Below, in pieces: positions 8,088 through 16,776 of a stretch of DNA of 24,919 bases; position 1 is the stretch's first letter, and each line of letters starts with the position of its first letter. The notes below the pieces were generated by a model. That model did no database searches and had not been told where the DNA came from. It saw nothing but the letters and a program-made list of their open reading frames with translations. Where the stretch lies: contig CAZIAK010000060.1 in NCBI GenBank assembly GCA_964537035.1, forward strand, positions 1-24,919, given 5' to 3'. A program made the position numbers and the translations under genes. The stretch comes from CAZIAK01 sp964537035. GTDB lineage: Bacteria; Planctomycetota; B15-G4.

Positions 8088-9107
8088 ATGAGCAGATCTC
8101 CCAGTGGTCGTTTTCTCGTGTTGACAGGCACTGGCCTATCCCTTATCGTTTTCGCCCTTGCCCTGCTCGTCCATAATCACTTGCAAAATAAGGACTTAGC
8201 GCAGGCCAGCAAGCTCACAGCAGATGTGAGACGGTTGCTAGGCGGAACCCCGATTCGCCCGGCACCGGTAGGAGAGATCCAGGACACCGACCGCTTCGAG
8301 AGAGCGTTGATGCTGATGCCCGCGGCCACGCCGGTCGATGCCCTTCCCTTCTATGATGAGGGGGAGCGAGCTTCCTTCTCGCGCAGTCGGTGGGTTGGCG
8401 GGGCGCCGTCAGAGAGTGATGACGCGAGCCTGCGGCCCCCCTACGCCCTCGATGCCTACCACGAGGCTGGCATCGTGCTGCTGCGCTGGGAGATCGATCC
8501 GGCCACGCTGGCCCTCAGCGATGCCTTGCCCACCGGACAGCAGTTGGCCTGGCGGGTGTACCGCAGCCTGAACCTCGACGAGCCCACTCTGGTGGCCCAG
8601 CTCGACCTTGAGCAGCGCCGCTGGCGCGACCAGGAGCTGCCTGTGGCCCACAGCCGGCTGGGTTACCAGGTTTGGTCCGTGGTCGTCGATGGCGACGGAG
8701 CGCTCATCGCCGCCGAGCCCAGCGAGCGCGCCAGCGTCGAGCTTCCAGAGCGTTTCTCGCTGGCCCTCGTCGACGGCGACGAGCACTCTGCGGTCTTCGA
8801 CATCCGCCTCGGCGCGTCAACGCAACCCATGACTGCGCCAACACTTCGAGTGACTCCAGGGCAGCCGCTGACCGCCTCAGGCCTCGAGACGGGCCTGGTC
8901 CTCAGGAGCCTGATCCTGCGGGACGACGAGCAGCTGCAGACCCGCAGCCGATTCGACTTTCGAGCGGACGGCAGCCTCGTCCTCGATCCCTCCACGAACA
9001 CTCCGCGCACCTCGGAGACGCAAGTCCTCGTTTCCGTGCGGCGCTTGATTGCTACTCTGAGCGACCCACTCGGTGTGCCCCGAACCCTGCAGTTGGATCT
9101 TCCGTGA
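8088..9107 (+). CDS. Membrane-anchored protein with Fn3-like domain in the PilP position
   Basis: A 339-residue protein of unknown family. A short basic N-terminus precedes one transmembrane helix (9-28), so most of it should face the periplasm. Residues about 117-215 look like a fibronectin type III-like beta sandwich: VLLRWEID, then AWRVYRS and LGYQVWSVV at typical spacing. Residues 222-339 form a second beta-rich region. In pilMNOPQ operons this slot encodes PilP, the lipoprotein linking PilN/O to the secretin. This protein is twice as long, has no lipobox and does not look like PilP. A linking role is inferred from position only. A GAGAGGGG ribosome site precedes the ATG. Codons 10-45 are unusually AT-rich with rare codons such as TTA. 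Confidence 0.65.
   Translation: MSRSPSGRFLVLTGTGLSLIVFALALLVHNHLQNKDLAQASKLTADVRRLLGGTPIRPAPVGEIQDTDRFERALMLMPAATPVDALPFYDEGERASFSRSRWVGGAPSESDDASLRPPYALDAYHEAGIVLLRWEIDPATLALSDALPTGQQLAWRVYRSLNLDEPTLVAQLDLEQRRWRDQELPVAHSRLGYQVWSVVVDGDGALIAAEPSERASVELPERFSLALVDGDEHSAVFDIRLGASTQPMTAPTLRVTPGQPLTASGLETGLVLRSLILRDDEQLQTRSRFDFRADGSLVLDPSTNTPRTSETQVLVSVRRLIATLSDPLGVPRTLQLDLP
8121..8149 (+). promoter_or_regulatory. Possible internal promoter within the Fn3-like gene
   Basis: A perfect TTGACA (8121-8126), a 17-base spacer and TATCGT (8144-8149, 4 of 6) lie inside the coding region, in its AT-rich transmembrane-coding part. It could give extra transcription of the first secretin and the large TPR gene. 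The match may be chance, because the AT-rich local composition makes such hits easier. Confidence 0.25.
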
Positions 9108-11842
9108 TGACCCGGATGCGAACTCGATCAACGATGACTATGACGATGTCCAAGCCGAAGTGCTCTGCCCCTGGTGCCAGCCGAGTGGCGATGGCCGCCC
9201 TGATCGCCGCCACCCTCAGCTGCGGCAGCCCCGCGCCTCTCGGCGTCGACGCCCCTCCTCCGGGATCGGCTGCCTTCTCTGAAGAGGGCGAGCTCGCCCA
9301 GACGATGGCCGCCTCCCGCGAGAACGCCATCGCACCATTCGCTGGCCAGATGGCGCCTTCTGCAGCGGCGCCCAGCCCCGCGGCCGCTCCTCTCCGCGAT
9401 GACGAGCAGCTCAGCGAAGCTCGCCGCCGGGCCGACCGCATTCGCGATCAGCTCGAAGTCCTTGTGGCCGGGTTCATCGACCAGGGCATCGCCGCCATGG
9501 AGCGCTCCGACATCGATGCTGCTCACCAGCAGTTCGGCCGGGCCTACGAACTCGACCCCACGAACGAGGTCGCCCGCGACTTCTACAACCGCACGGGCGC
9601 CCTGCTCGGCGAGGACACGGGCTCGCTCGGCACCCTGGCCGCCGACGCTCGCACCCTGGCCCGGGCCCGGACGCAGCAGCGCAGCCTCGACATCCAGGCC
9701 AAGCTGGCCGCCGGCCGCAACGCCATGGGCGCAGGTGATCCCGAAGCCGCCTTGCGCGCCTTCGACGAGGCCCTCTCGCTCTACCGCTGGGACCCCACCG
9801 CCGGCAGCAACGCTTCCACCGAGAGCGAGCTCAAGGCCCTGTCCGCCCAGGCTCAGCAGCTGATCGACGACAAGGCCGCCGCCCGGGACTCGGAGCTCGA
9901 GTCCCGAGCCATCGCCGCCCAAGAAGAGTACGACTTCTTGCAGCGCAACCGCACCGAGCTGAAGACCAAGGGTCTCTTCGATGCAGCCAACAAGCACTTC
10001 ATGCGCGACGAGTACCAGCTGGCCATCGATCGCCTCGACGAAGCGCTGCTGCTCTCACCGCTCAACGAAGAGCTGATCAACTTGCGTCGCGTCGCCGTAC
10101 GTGCGCTCACCGAGCAGGGCACGGAGGACGTGCGCAAGGAGTACCGCAAGAACTGGAACGCCACCTTTGACGATCTCGAGCAGGACACGATCATCCCCAA
10201 CCAGCTGATCGAGTTCCCCGAGGCTGCTGAGTGGCTGGTGACCGAGAGCCGGGGTCCGATGAAGTTCGGCACGGGCCAGGCGACCCGCCCCCAGGACGAA
10301 CAGGAGGTTCTGGCTCGCCTCGACGAGATGGCCATCCCCTATGACTTCGGCGGCAACACGCTCGACGAAGTGCTGAACCATTTGAGCGAGGTCTCGGGCA
10401 TCAACTTCCTGATGTCTCAAGACGTCCAGGATGAGGCCTTCAACCAGGACTACAACCTGCGCGACCGCAACCCTCAGCCGCTCAGCCGCATCCTGCGCAT
10501 CATTCTCGAGGACCAGAGCGTCCCCGAGATGACCTACTCGGTGCGTGACGGCATCGTGCGCGTGATCACGCAAGAAGAGTCCCGCGGCGACTACACCCTG
10601 CAGATGTACGACATCCGCGACCTGACCTTCACCCCGGTCGACCACGCCGCAGAGGACTTCAACCTGCTGCCTTCTGGCACAGACGCCGAGAGCTTCCGCG
10701 ATGGCGTCGAGGACGAAGACCCCCTGCCGCTGATCAGCGAAGACACGCTGCTCACCCTGATCCAGGACAACATCTCCCCGGACAGCTGGACCGACGACCC
10801 CGAGCGCAGCATCACCCAGATGCCGGGCACCCTGATCGTCAAGACCACGCCCGAGGTGCACGAGCAGATCGACCAGTTGCTCGTCGACCTGCGGGCCAAC
10901 ACCACCACGTTGATCCACATCCAGACGCGCTTCATCAGCGTGGAGGACAGCTTCCTGCAGGACATCGGTGTCGACCTGCGCGGACTCTCCCCCACCCAGG
11001 GTACGAGCCTGAACAACTTCGGCCAGCCCAACGCCGGTGGTGTGGGTACACCAAGCAACCCGTCGGGCATCGGTACGGGCATCGATCCAGGCGCCTTCTA
11101 TCAAGGCCCCAACGGCACCCTGAAGGGACGCACGGAGAACCTCTTCGGCTCCCTGCTCGGTGAGCAGGGCGTGCTGACCAACGGCGGCGGCCTGGCCATC
11201 GAGGGCTTGTTCCTCGATGACGTCAACGTCAATGCCGTGCTGCGTGCCGTGAGCAAGTATCAGACGTCGAACATCGTCAACGCTCCCAGCCTGACCCTGC
11301 GCAGCGGCCACCGCGGCAACATCAAGGTGCTCACCAACCGCACCTATGTCCGCGACTTCGAGCCTGAGATCGCCACCGGTGCCGTGATCGCCCAGCCTGA
11401 CCTGGGCATCGTCAAGGAAGGCATCGTGCTCGACGTGCGGGCCGTGGCGTCCGCGGACCGTCGCTTCATCACCCTCGAGCTGCGGCCCACCCTGGCCGAG
11501 CTCGTGCCCGGCGTGAACGGCGAGCCCCTGCCCACCGCCCTGGTGAGCCTGGGGACGCCCAGTGGTAACAACGTCACCATTCAGCTCCCCGAGCTGAACA
11601 TCCAGCGCTTGCGCACCACGGCCACGTTGCCTGACGGCGCCACCCTTCTACTGGGTGGGTTGAAGACCTCTGTCGAGCAGGACTACAAGTCCGACATGCC
11701 TTTCTTCGGTGACATCCCCATCATCAGCTTCTTCTTCTCGCGACAAGGTGACTACGTCTCCAAGCGCAAGTTGCTGATCCTCCTCACGGCGAACATCATC
11801 GCCCCCGAGGAGAGCGAGCCCAACACGAGCTACCTCCGCTGA
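9107..11842 (+). CDS. TPR-fused outer-membrane secretin (first copy)
   Basis: A 911-residue protein of the secretin superfamily (PilQ/GspD type), which forms gated outer-membrane channels. The N-terminus has a hydrophobic segment ending AATLSCG (34-40), a signal peptide with a weak lipobox around C39. TPR-like helices occupy about 119-165, 200-230 and 285-335. An STN/N0-like domain spans about 408-490 and further ring domains reach about 600. The secretin core covers 605-900, with VNAPSLTLRSG (724-734), EGIVLDVR (771-778), LPDGATLLLGGLK (841-853) and the C-terminal FFGDIPIISFFF (866-877), a form of the secretin signature. A Gly-rich stretch (630-665) may be the gate insert. The ATG overlaps the previous stop (TGATG). 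It is clearly paralogous to the secretin ending at 20369. Confidence 0.9.
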   Translation: MTRMRTRSTMTMTMSKPKCSAPGASRVAMAALIAATLSCGSPAPLGVDAPPPGSAAFSEEGELAQTMAASRENAIAPFAGQMAPSAAAPSPAAAPLRDDEQLSEARRRADRIRDQLEVLVAGFIDQGIAAMERSDIDAAHQQFGRAYELDPTNEVARDFYNRTGALLGEDTGSLGTLAADARTLARARTQQRSLDIQAKLAAGRNAMGAGDPEAALRAFDEALSLYRWDPTAGSNASTESELKALSAQAQQLIDDKAAARDSELESRAIAAQEEYDFLQRNRTELKTKGLFDAANKHFMRDEYQLAIDRLDEALLLSPLNEELINLRRVAVRALTEQGTEDVRKEYRKNWNATFDDLEQDTIIPNQLIEFPEAAEWLVTESRGPMKFGTGQATRPQDEQEVLARLDEMAIPYDFGGNTLDEVLNHLSEVSGINFLMSQDVQDEAFNQDYNLRDRNPQPLSRILRIILEDQSVPEMTYSVRDGIVRVITQEESRGDYTLQMYDIRDLTFTPVDHAAEDFNLLPSGTDAESFRDGVEDEDPLPLISEDTLLTLIQDNISPDSWTDDPERSITQMPGTLIVKTTPEVHEQIDQLLVDLRANTTTLIHIQTRFISVEDSFLQDIGVDLRGLSPTQGTSLNNFGQPNAGGVGTPSNPSGIGTGIDPGAFYQGPNGTLKGRTENLFGSLLGEQGVLTNGGGLAIEGLFLDDVNVNAVLRAVSKYQTSNIVNAPSLTLRSGHRGNIKVLTNRTYVRDFEPEIATGAVIAQPDLGIVKEGIVLDVRAVASADRRFITLELRPTLAELVPGVNGEPLPTALVSLGTPSGNNVTIQLPELNIQRLRTTATLPDGATLLLGGLKTSVEQDYKSDMPFFGDIPIISFFFSRQGDYVSKRKLLILLTANIIAPEESEPNTSYLR

Positions 11843-11858
11843 AGCCCCTGCTGCTGCC

Positions 11859-14675
11859 ATGACCGGACTCTACCTTCTCATCGCTGGGCTGCTGGCCGTC
11901 CCCCTTCAGGACGACCGGGCCGCTCTTCTCGCCGACGATCTCTCCTTCGCCGAGAATCTCGCCGTCCATCGCTACTTTGACCTGGCAGCCGAGTCTGTCA
12001 GTCAGACACAGCGGGCCATCGCCAAGATCGCGGACAACGATCTGGAGGGCAAGGCCAGCCTGGTCGATGCCCGCATCCTCAAGCGCAAGGGCGAGAACAC
12101 CAGCGATCCGGCCCTGCGTCTTGAGATCATGGACCAGGCCATCGACAAGCTGAGCGACTGGACCAACCCGGGCACGCCCTACGCGTATCACGACCAGTTC
12201 GTCGATGCCCTGAGCGACCTGGCAGGCATGCTTCGCGAACGGGGCATCCTCTACGCCAAGCTGGCCACTGAGGGCGCTGACGGGGCGACAGAGAAGGCTG
12301 AAGCAGATTTCGAGCGGGCCGACGAGGTCTACGTCTCGCTGCAGGTCGAGGCCAGCGGCATCGCCGAGCAGCTGGACGAGCTCGAGAAGACAGACGAGGC
12401 CGCGGTCATGCGTGCCCGCGCGGTGTACACCATGTACTTCCGTGCACTGAATCGCATCGAGTGGTCAGAGGTCGGTGCCGACCCCAGCCACCAGCTCGAG
12501 CAGGCCGAAGAGCAGCTCGAGGAGTTTCAGTGGGAGATCGAAGAGCAGTCGCTCATCGTCTTCAAGGCCATGTACGAACAGGCCCGGGTCTACCAGAAGC
12601 TGAGCAAGATCGTCAGCGACGAGCGTGAGCGTAATGGCTACAGCCTCGACGCCCGTGACGTGTTGGACAGCGTCATCGACCAGGTCACCTACGAGTACTG
12701 GGAATACATCGCTGAGTTCCCCTTTGCCGCGCAGAACCAGATCGCCGCTCTGCTGGATCGCACCTGGGGCTATCGCGCCCGCATCGAAGCCGAAGCCGGT
12801 GAGATGGACGCCGCCGAAGGCTTCATCGAGACCCTCATCTCAGAGCACGACGCCAAGGGCGTCCCCATCGGGCGGGCCGGTTTCGCCGCGCTTCTCGACT
12901 GGGCGGGCACCCTTGAGAGCCTGGGCCGGTCGGGCCAGGCCACCGAGATCGTCAAGATCGTCACCGACGGCGGCCGGGGGACTCCCGAAGGACGACAGGC
13001 CGAGATCATGCTGGCCGCTCTGGTCAAGGGCGGCGGCGTGCAGTCCGCCGCCGTTTTGCTTCAGGCGGCTCGAGGCAACCGCAGTGAGAAGCAGTACGCC
13101 GATGCGGCCTTCCACTACGCCCGTGCTGCGACCAGTCTGACCACCGACGACGAACTCGCCGAGATGGGCTACGAGGCCTGGATGGGCGCGGGTGATTCCT
13201 TCCGCCAGCTGGGCCGACACCTTGAGGCTTCGGTTGCCTACGAGCAGGCCTTGCTCCTGGGTCAGCAGCTAGGCGCCTCGATCGACGACCTCGAGTCGTC
13301 CGCAAAGAAGATGTACGACTCGTTCGACCTGCGCTTCAAGGAGACTGGCGACGGGTACGACAAGCTCCTGCGCACCCAGGCCAGCGAGCGGCTGGTGGCC
13401 ATGGAGGGCATCGAGCTCGACCTGGCCTTCATGACCGCCAAGGAGGCCTACGACGAGGTCGCGGACGACGACACCCAGGGGTTCCTGGCCGTCAAGGCCG
13501 ACCTTGAGGGCGTGCCCCCCTCCTCCCCCAACTATGAGCGTGCCCTGGTCTACATCGCTCGCAGCCTGGCAGGTGCAGGTCGCATCCAAGAGGCGATCGA
13601 CGCCTACGAGAAGATCGAGGCCAGGGCCAATGACCCCAGCCTTGAGCCGACCAACGCCACCGGTCGCAATCGGCGTGAGGTCGCCATGGCCCAGGCGCGC
13701 TTCTACCACTCGGGGTTGCTCCTGACCGAAGAGATCAACCTGCCAGACGAGGCGCTCGCGGTCCTTGCCGACTTCGAGGATGTGTACGCTGGCCAGGAGG
13801 GCATGCACGCGCTGGTGAAGTTCAAGCGTGTCGAAGCTCAAGCCATGAAGGGTGCCGTCGACGAGAGCGAGGTCGCCCTGCAAGAGCTGATCGACGCAGA
13901 GGCCCGCTCGGTGATCGTCTCTGCGGCTGCCTACAAGGTGGGCAAGGCCATCGAGTCGGTGAGTCGCTTCCAGAAGGGCCTGGGCAACTTCGCCGAGGCC
14001 GACGCCCTGTTGCGCCGGGCAGCTGATGCCATGTGGCTCTACTCCGTCGAGAGCGACTACGCGTCGGCGATCAACTTGCTGGGCACAGGCGAATGGTATC
14101 TCGAAGCTGGTCAGCCCGGCGACGCCCAGCGCGTCTTCGAGAAGACCGTCGAAGTGGTGGCTCGGTCCGGCGAGGCCAGCCTGCTGGAGCGGGGCAACAT
14201 CGGCCTGGCCACTGCCCTCGACGCCCAGCTCGACTTCGGCCGCTCCCGGACCATCTGGAAGGAGCTGCACAGCCGCAACCCCCGCAGCACCAAGATTCGC
14301 CGCGGAGCCGCCCGTTGCTTCGGTGGTTGGCTTGCGGTCGATGAGAACGGTGCTGTCACCGAAGAGATCCGCGGCAGTGGTGACTACGAGGACGCCCTGG
14401 CCATCTGGACAGAGCTCGTCAAGGGCCTCAACGTCCAGGCCAAGTACACCGGCCCCTGGTGGGAAGCCAAGCTCGGCGCCATCCTCGCCTTCTATCAGAT
14501 GCGCGAGCTGAACCCCGACTCAGCCGCCAGTTGCCGCAAGGTGCTCGACAGCCTCAAGCTCAGCCAGCCCAACTACGACGCTGACACGCTCGCAGGGCTG
14601 CCCACCGACCAACAGTACCAGCCCCTCTACCGCGACCGCTTCCGGTACATCGACCGCCAGCTGTCGGCCCGTTGA
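11859..14675 (+). CDS. Large TPR-repeat protein (938 aa), probably exported
   Basis: A 938-residue, strongly acidic, almost wholly helical protein. A short hydrophobic N-terminus (residues 3-16) looks like a signal peptide or anchor, weak in its basic region. Tetratricopeptide-type helix pairs recur, most clearly near 412-470 (YADAAFHYARA, then GRHLEASVAYEQAL), 557-592 (GRIQEAIDAYEKI) and 737-800 (GQPGDAQRVFEKTVEVV). No enzymatic motif is visible. TPR solenoids are protein-docking scaffolds, so a periplasmic assembly role beside the secretin is plausible but inferred. It begins 16 bases after the secretin stop with no clear ribosome site, which suggests translational coupling. It is the last gene of the first block; a 128-base gap with a promoter follows. 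Confidence 0.75.
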   Translation: MTGLYLLIAGLLAVPLQDDRAALLADDLSFAENLAVHRYFDLAAESVSQTQRAIAKIADNDLEGKASLVDARILKRKGENTSDPALRLEIMDQAIDKLSDWTNPGTPYAYHDQFVDALSDLAGMLRERGILYAKLATEGADGATEKAEADFERADEVYVSLQVEASGIAEQLDELEKTDEAAVMRARAVYTMYFRALNRIEWSEVGADPSHQLEQAEEQLEEFQWEIEEQSLIVFKAMYEQARVYQKLSKIVSDERERNGYSLDARDVLDSVIDQVTYEYWEYIAEFPFAAQNQIAALLDRTWGYRARIEAEAGEMDAAEGFIETLISEHDAKGVPIGRAGFAALLDWAGTLESLGRSGQATEIVKIVTDGGRGTPEGRQAEIMLAALVKGGGVQSAAVLLQAARGNRSEKQYADAAFHYARAATSLTTDDELAEMGYEAWMGAGDSFRQLGRHLEASVAYEQALLLGQQLGASIDDLESSAKKMYDSFDLRFKETGDGYDKLLRTQASERLVAMEGIELDLAFMTAKEAYDEVADDDTQGFLAVKADLEGVPPSSPNYERALVYIARSLAGAGRIQEAIDAYEKIEARANDPSLEPTNATGRNRREVAMAQARFYHSGLLLTEEINLPDEALAVLADFEDVYAGQEGMHALVKFKRVEAQAMKGAVDESEVALQELIDAEARSVIVSAAAYKVGKAIESVSRFQKGLGNFAEADALLRRAADAMWLYSVESDYASAINLLGTGEWYLEAGQPGDAQRVFEKTVEVVARSGEASLLERGNIGLATALDAQLDFGRSRTIWKELHSRNPRSTKIRRGAARCFGGWLAVDENGAVTEEIRGSGDYEDALAIWTELVKGLNVQAKYTGPWWEAKLGAILAFYQMRELNPDSAASCRKVLDSLKLSQPNYDADTLAGLPTDQQYQPLYRDRFRYIDRQLSAR

Positions 14676-14714
14676 CGAACAGACCCATTCAGACCTGAAA
14701 TACCGACCCAGGGC

Positions 14715-14734
14715 CCGGATTGATCGTCATCCGG
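14715..14734. promoter_or_regulatory. Inverted repeat over the -35 box, possible operator
   Basis: CCGGAT (14715-14720) and ATCCGG (14729-14734) form a perfect six-base inverted repeat around eight bases. The dyad covers the candidate -35 hexamer at 14720-14725. A repressor or sigma-competing regulator bound here would block the promoter. No regulator gene is seen in the window. A second small dyad (TTCAG-AC-CTGAA, 14688-14699) lies just upstream. Confidence 0.35.
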
Positions 14735-14748
14735 CGCTCGCCTAGAAT
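14720..14748 (+). promoter_or_regulatory. Sigma70-like promoter for the ExbB/ExbD-secretin block
   Basis: TTGATC (14720-14725, 4 of 6), a 17-base spacer and TAGAAT (14743-14748, 5 of 6) are the best promoter match in the window. They lie in the only sizeable gap of the 15-kb plus-strand cluster. Transcription would begin near 14755. That leaves about 50 bases of leader before the GTG at 14804, with GGAG at 14794-14797. Confidence 0.55.
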
Positions 14749-14803
14749 CTCGCGCTTCTGCCGTCCCCGATCTTCCCCGAGATCGGACACCCCGGAGTTC
14801 CCC

Positions 14804-15955
14804 GTGCCGCTTCTGAACACCCTCAGCCGCCTGCCGCTCGTGATCACCGTGCTTGTGGCAGTCCTGACGGCGCCCCTCTCGGCACCGCTGCTGGCACAGG
14901 GACGGATCGACGTGCTGAACAGCCGCGGGCAGATCGCTCCTCTAGGCGGGGCGACCGTAGTGCGAGAGACGCTCAGCCAGGTGTCTTTCCGACGGGGTGG
15001 GCCGGATGCAAACGTCGAGAACCGCAAGACCGAGTTCGTGGTCAAGGTCGTCTACGGTCCGGGCAGCGACGCCTGGAACGAAGGTCTGTCCGCCCGGGCT
15101 GGCAACCGGCTGCAAGAGGCCGCCACCCTGCTCACCACCGCTAGCCACGACAGCGAGCCTTCGTGGGTTGCCCCCCTTGCCCTGCTCGAGCTCGCTGAGG
15201 TCCAGGCCCTGCGAGGTGCGTCGAACCTCCCCGCTGCCCAGGCCGCCATTCAGCGCTTCCTGACGGAGTTCCCTGACCACAGGGTGCTGCCCAGGGCGCT
15301 GTTGCTCTCCGCCCGTTTCGCCGCCCAGAGCGGCGACGTCGGTGCAGCCGAAGCTGCCGTGCAGCAAGTCATCGATCTGGCCCAGCAGAAGAAGGTCACC
15401 CCAGACTGGGCCGCCCGCGCACACATCACCATGGGCCAGGAGCAACTCGCCAGCGGCGACGGTTCAGCCGCAGCCCAGTCTTTCGCCGCAGCCACCTCGG
15501 CCAGCGAGTCTGCCTTGCGCGATCTCGGGCGGCGCGTCGACCTTCAGCCTGTGATCGAGGCCCTTGCACTCACCGCTCGCAGCGGTGCTGGCGGCGCCTT
15601 GTTGGCCCAGGGCCAGGTGTCCAGCGCCCGTTCGTTCTTTCAGCAGCTGGCCAAAGATGGTGAGGACGACCCTGCCATCGCCGCTGCCGCCGGCAACGGC
15701 CTCGCCGAGGCCGACTTCAAGGACGACAAGCTGAAGGACGCACAGCTGGGCTTCGCACGCATCGCCGTCACCGGCGCGAGCGTCCCCGACCAGCACGCCA
15801 AGGCCCTGTATTACCTGGGCCAATGTGCCAGCGCACTCGACCTGAAGGGCCTCGAGAAGAACGGTCGCCAGAAGGCCCGCGACTACTACAACGAAGTCCA
15901 AGAACGCTACCCAGAAAGCCACTGGGCGCGACTGTCTCAGAAATCAAACCCTTGA
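14804..15955 (+). CDS. Secreted TPR protein, YbgF-like
   Basis: A 383-residue exported protein. The signal peptide is clear (hydrophobic 10-30, ending APLLAQG). A beta-rich module follows (about 33-85: GRIDVLNSRGQIAPLGGATV onward). TPR helices then run to the C-terminus, ending in the typical AKALYYLGQC ... ARDYYNEVQERYPESHWA pattern of YbgF/BamD-like periplasmic TPR proteins. The frame is open from 14720, but the GTG at 14804 is chosen: it has GGAG six bases upstream and makes the signal peptide start properly. An earlier start would fall inside the promoter. Next to ExbB/ExbD genes it resembles the YbgF (CpoB) position of tol-pal operons, where the protein coordinates the energised envelope complex. 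That role is inference. Confidence 0.75.
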   Translation: MPLLNTLSRLPLVITVLVAVLTAPLSAPLLAQGRIDVLNSRGQIAPLGGATVVRETLSQVSFRRGGPDANVENRKTEFVVKVVYGPGSDAWNEGLSARAGNRLQEAATLLTTASHDSEPSWVAPLALLELAEVQALRGASNLPAAQAAIQRFLTEFPDHRVLPRALLLSARFAAQSGDVGAAEAAVQQVIDLAQQKKVTPDWAARAHITMGQEQLASGDGSAAAQSFAAATSASESALRDLGRRVDLQPVIEALALTARSGAGGALLAQGQVSSARSFFQQLAKDGEDDPAIAAAAGNGLAEADFKDDKLKDAQLGFARIAVTGASVPDQHAKALYYLGQCASALDLKGLEKNGRQKARDYYNEVQERYPESHWARLSQKSNP

Positions 15956-15996
15956 CCGCTATCCCCACACCACCCGATACGGTGAGAGCCCCGTCC

Positions 15997-16719
15997 ATGA
16001 AGCTCCGTCCCTACCTCATCTCCGCTGCCGTTTTCGCCCTCGCCCCTCTGGCGGCTGCTCAGGACGGCGCTGCCGCCGCTGCGCCCGCCGCTGCAGGTGG
16101 CTCCAAGGCCGGCCAGTTCTTCACCAATGCCGGCACCATTGGCATGGTCATCATCGCCCTCTCGGTGGTCGCGCTGACCCTGATCATCAAAGAGATCATG
16201 GCCGTGCGCCGCGACCAGCTCGCGCCGCCTGAACTCGTTGACGAAATGGAAGCCCTCTTCGAGGCCGGCGAGTACCAGGAGGCCATCGAGCTCTGCGAGA
16301 CCGAGCCCTGCTACTTCACCAACATCGTGGCCGCTGGCTTGCCCAAGCTGAACGCCTCCTTCGATGCCATGGAGAAGTCCCTCGAGGAGATGGTCGAAGA
16401 AGAGACCGTCAAGCTCCACGCCCGCCTCAGCTGGCTCTCCCTCATCGCCGGCGTGGCCCCCATGCTCGGGCTGATGGGTACGGTCAACGGCATGATCGGC
16501 GCCTTCGACACCATCGCTGCGTCCAAGGGTCAGGCCACGCCTGACGTGCTCGCCGGCGACATCGCTGGCGCGCTCATCACCACCCTGCTGGGTCTGGTGG
16601 TTGCGGTGCCAGTGACCGCGTCCTTCGTCTTCCTGCGCAACCGGGTGGTCAGCTACTCGCTTGAGATCTCCGCAGTGGTCGAAGACCTGTTCGAGCGCTT
16701 CCGCCCGCGCAGTGCCTGA
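15997..16719 (+). CDS. exbB: MotA/TolQ/ExbB proton-channel family protein
   Basis: A 240-residue inner-membrane protein. A cleavable signal peptide (about 1-21, LAPLAAAQD) and an Ala-rich linker come before transmembrane helix 1 (47-66). A cytoplasmic domain (67-140) follows, then helices 2 and 3 (about 145-167 and 187-213). GLMGTVNGMIGAF (158-170) is the family signature. Pentamers of such subunits use proton flow to move ExbD/TolR. The extra N-terminal signal peptide is not found in E. coli ExbB or TolQ but fits long ExbB variants. The ATG at 15997 with GGTGAG upstream is chosen over an in-frame start at 15823, which lies inside the previous gene. The gap to the TPR gene is 41 bases, and to the first exbD 57. 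Confidence 0.92.
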   Translation: MKLRPYLISAAVFALAPLAAAQDGAAAAAPAAAGGSKAGQFFTNAGTIGMVIIALSVVALTLIIKEIMAVRRDQLAPPELVDEMEALFEAGEYQEAIELCETEPCYFTNIVAAGLPKLNASFDAMEKSLEEMVEEETVKLHARLSWLSLIAGVAPMLGLMGTVNGMIGAFDTIAASKGQATPDVLAGDIAGALITTLLGLVVAVPVTASFVFLRNRVVSYSLEISAVVEDLFERFRPRSA

Positions 16720-16776
16720 GTCGGTCTCACCTTGACCCGCACGTCCCACCTCACCCTCCAACAGAGCTAAGGCGGA

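Noticed and set aside
10055..11311. A 418-codon minus-strand frame opposite the first secretin
   Set aside because: Val/Asp/Gln-rich product without motifs, fully inside a gene with clear secretin motifs. Similar shadows occur at 13269-14270 and 18171-19388.
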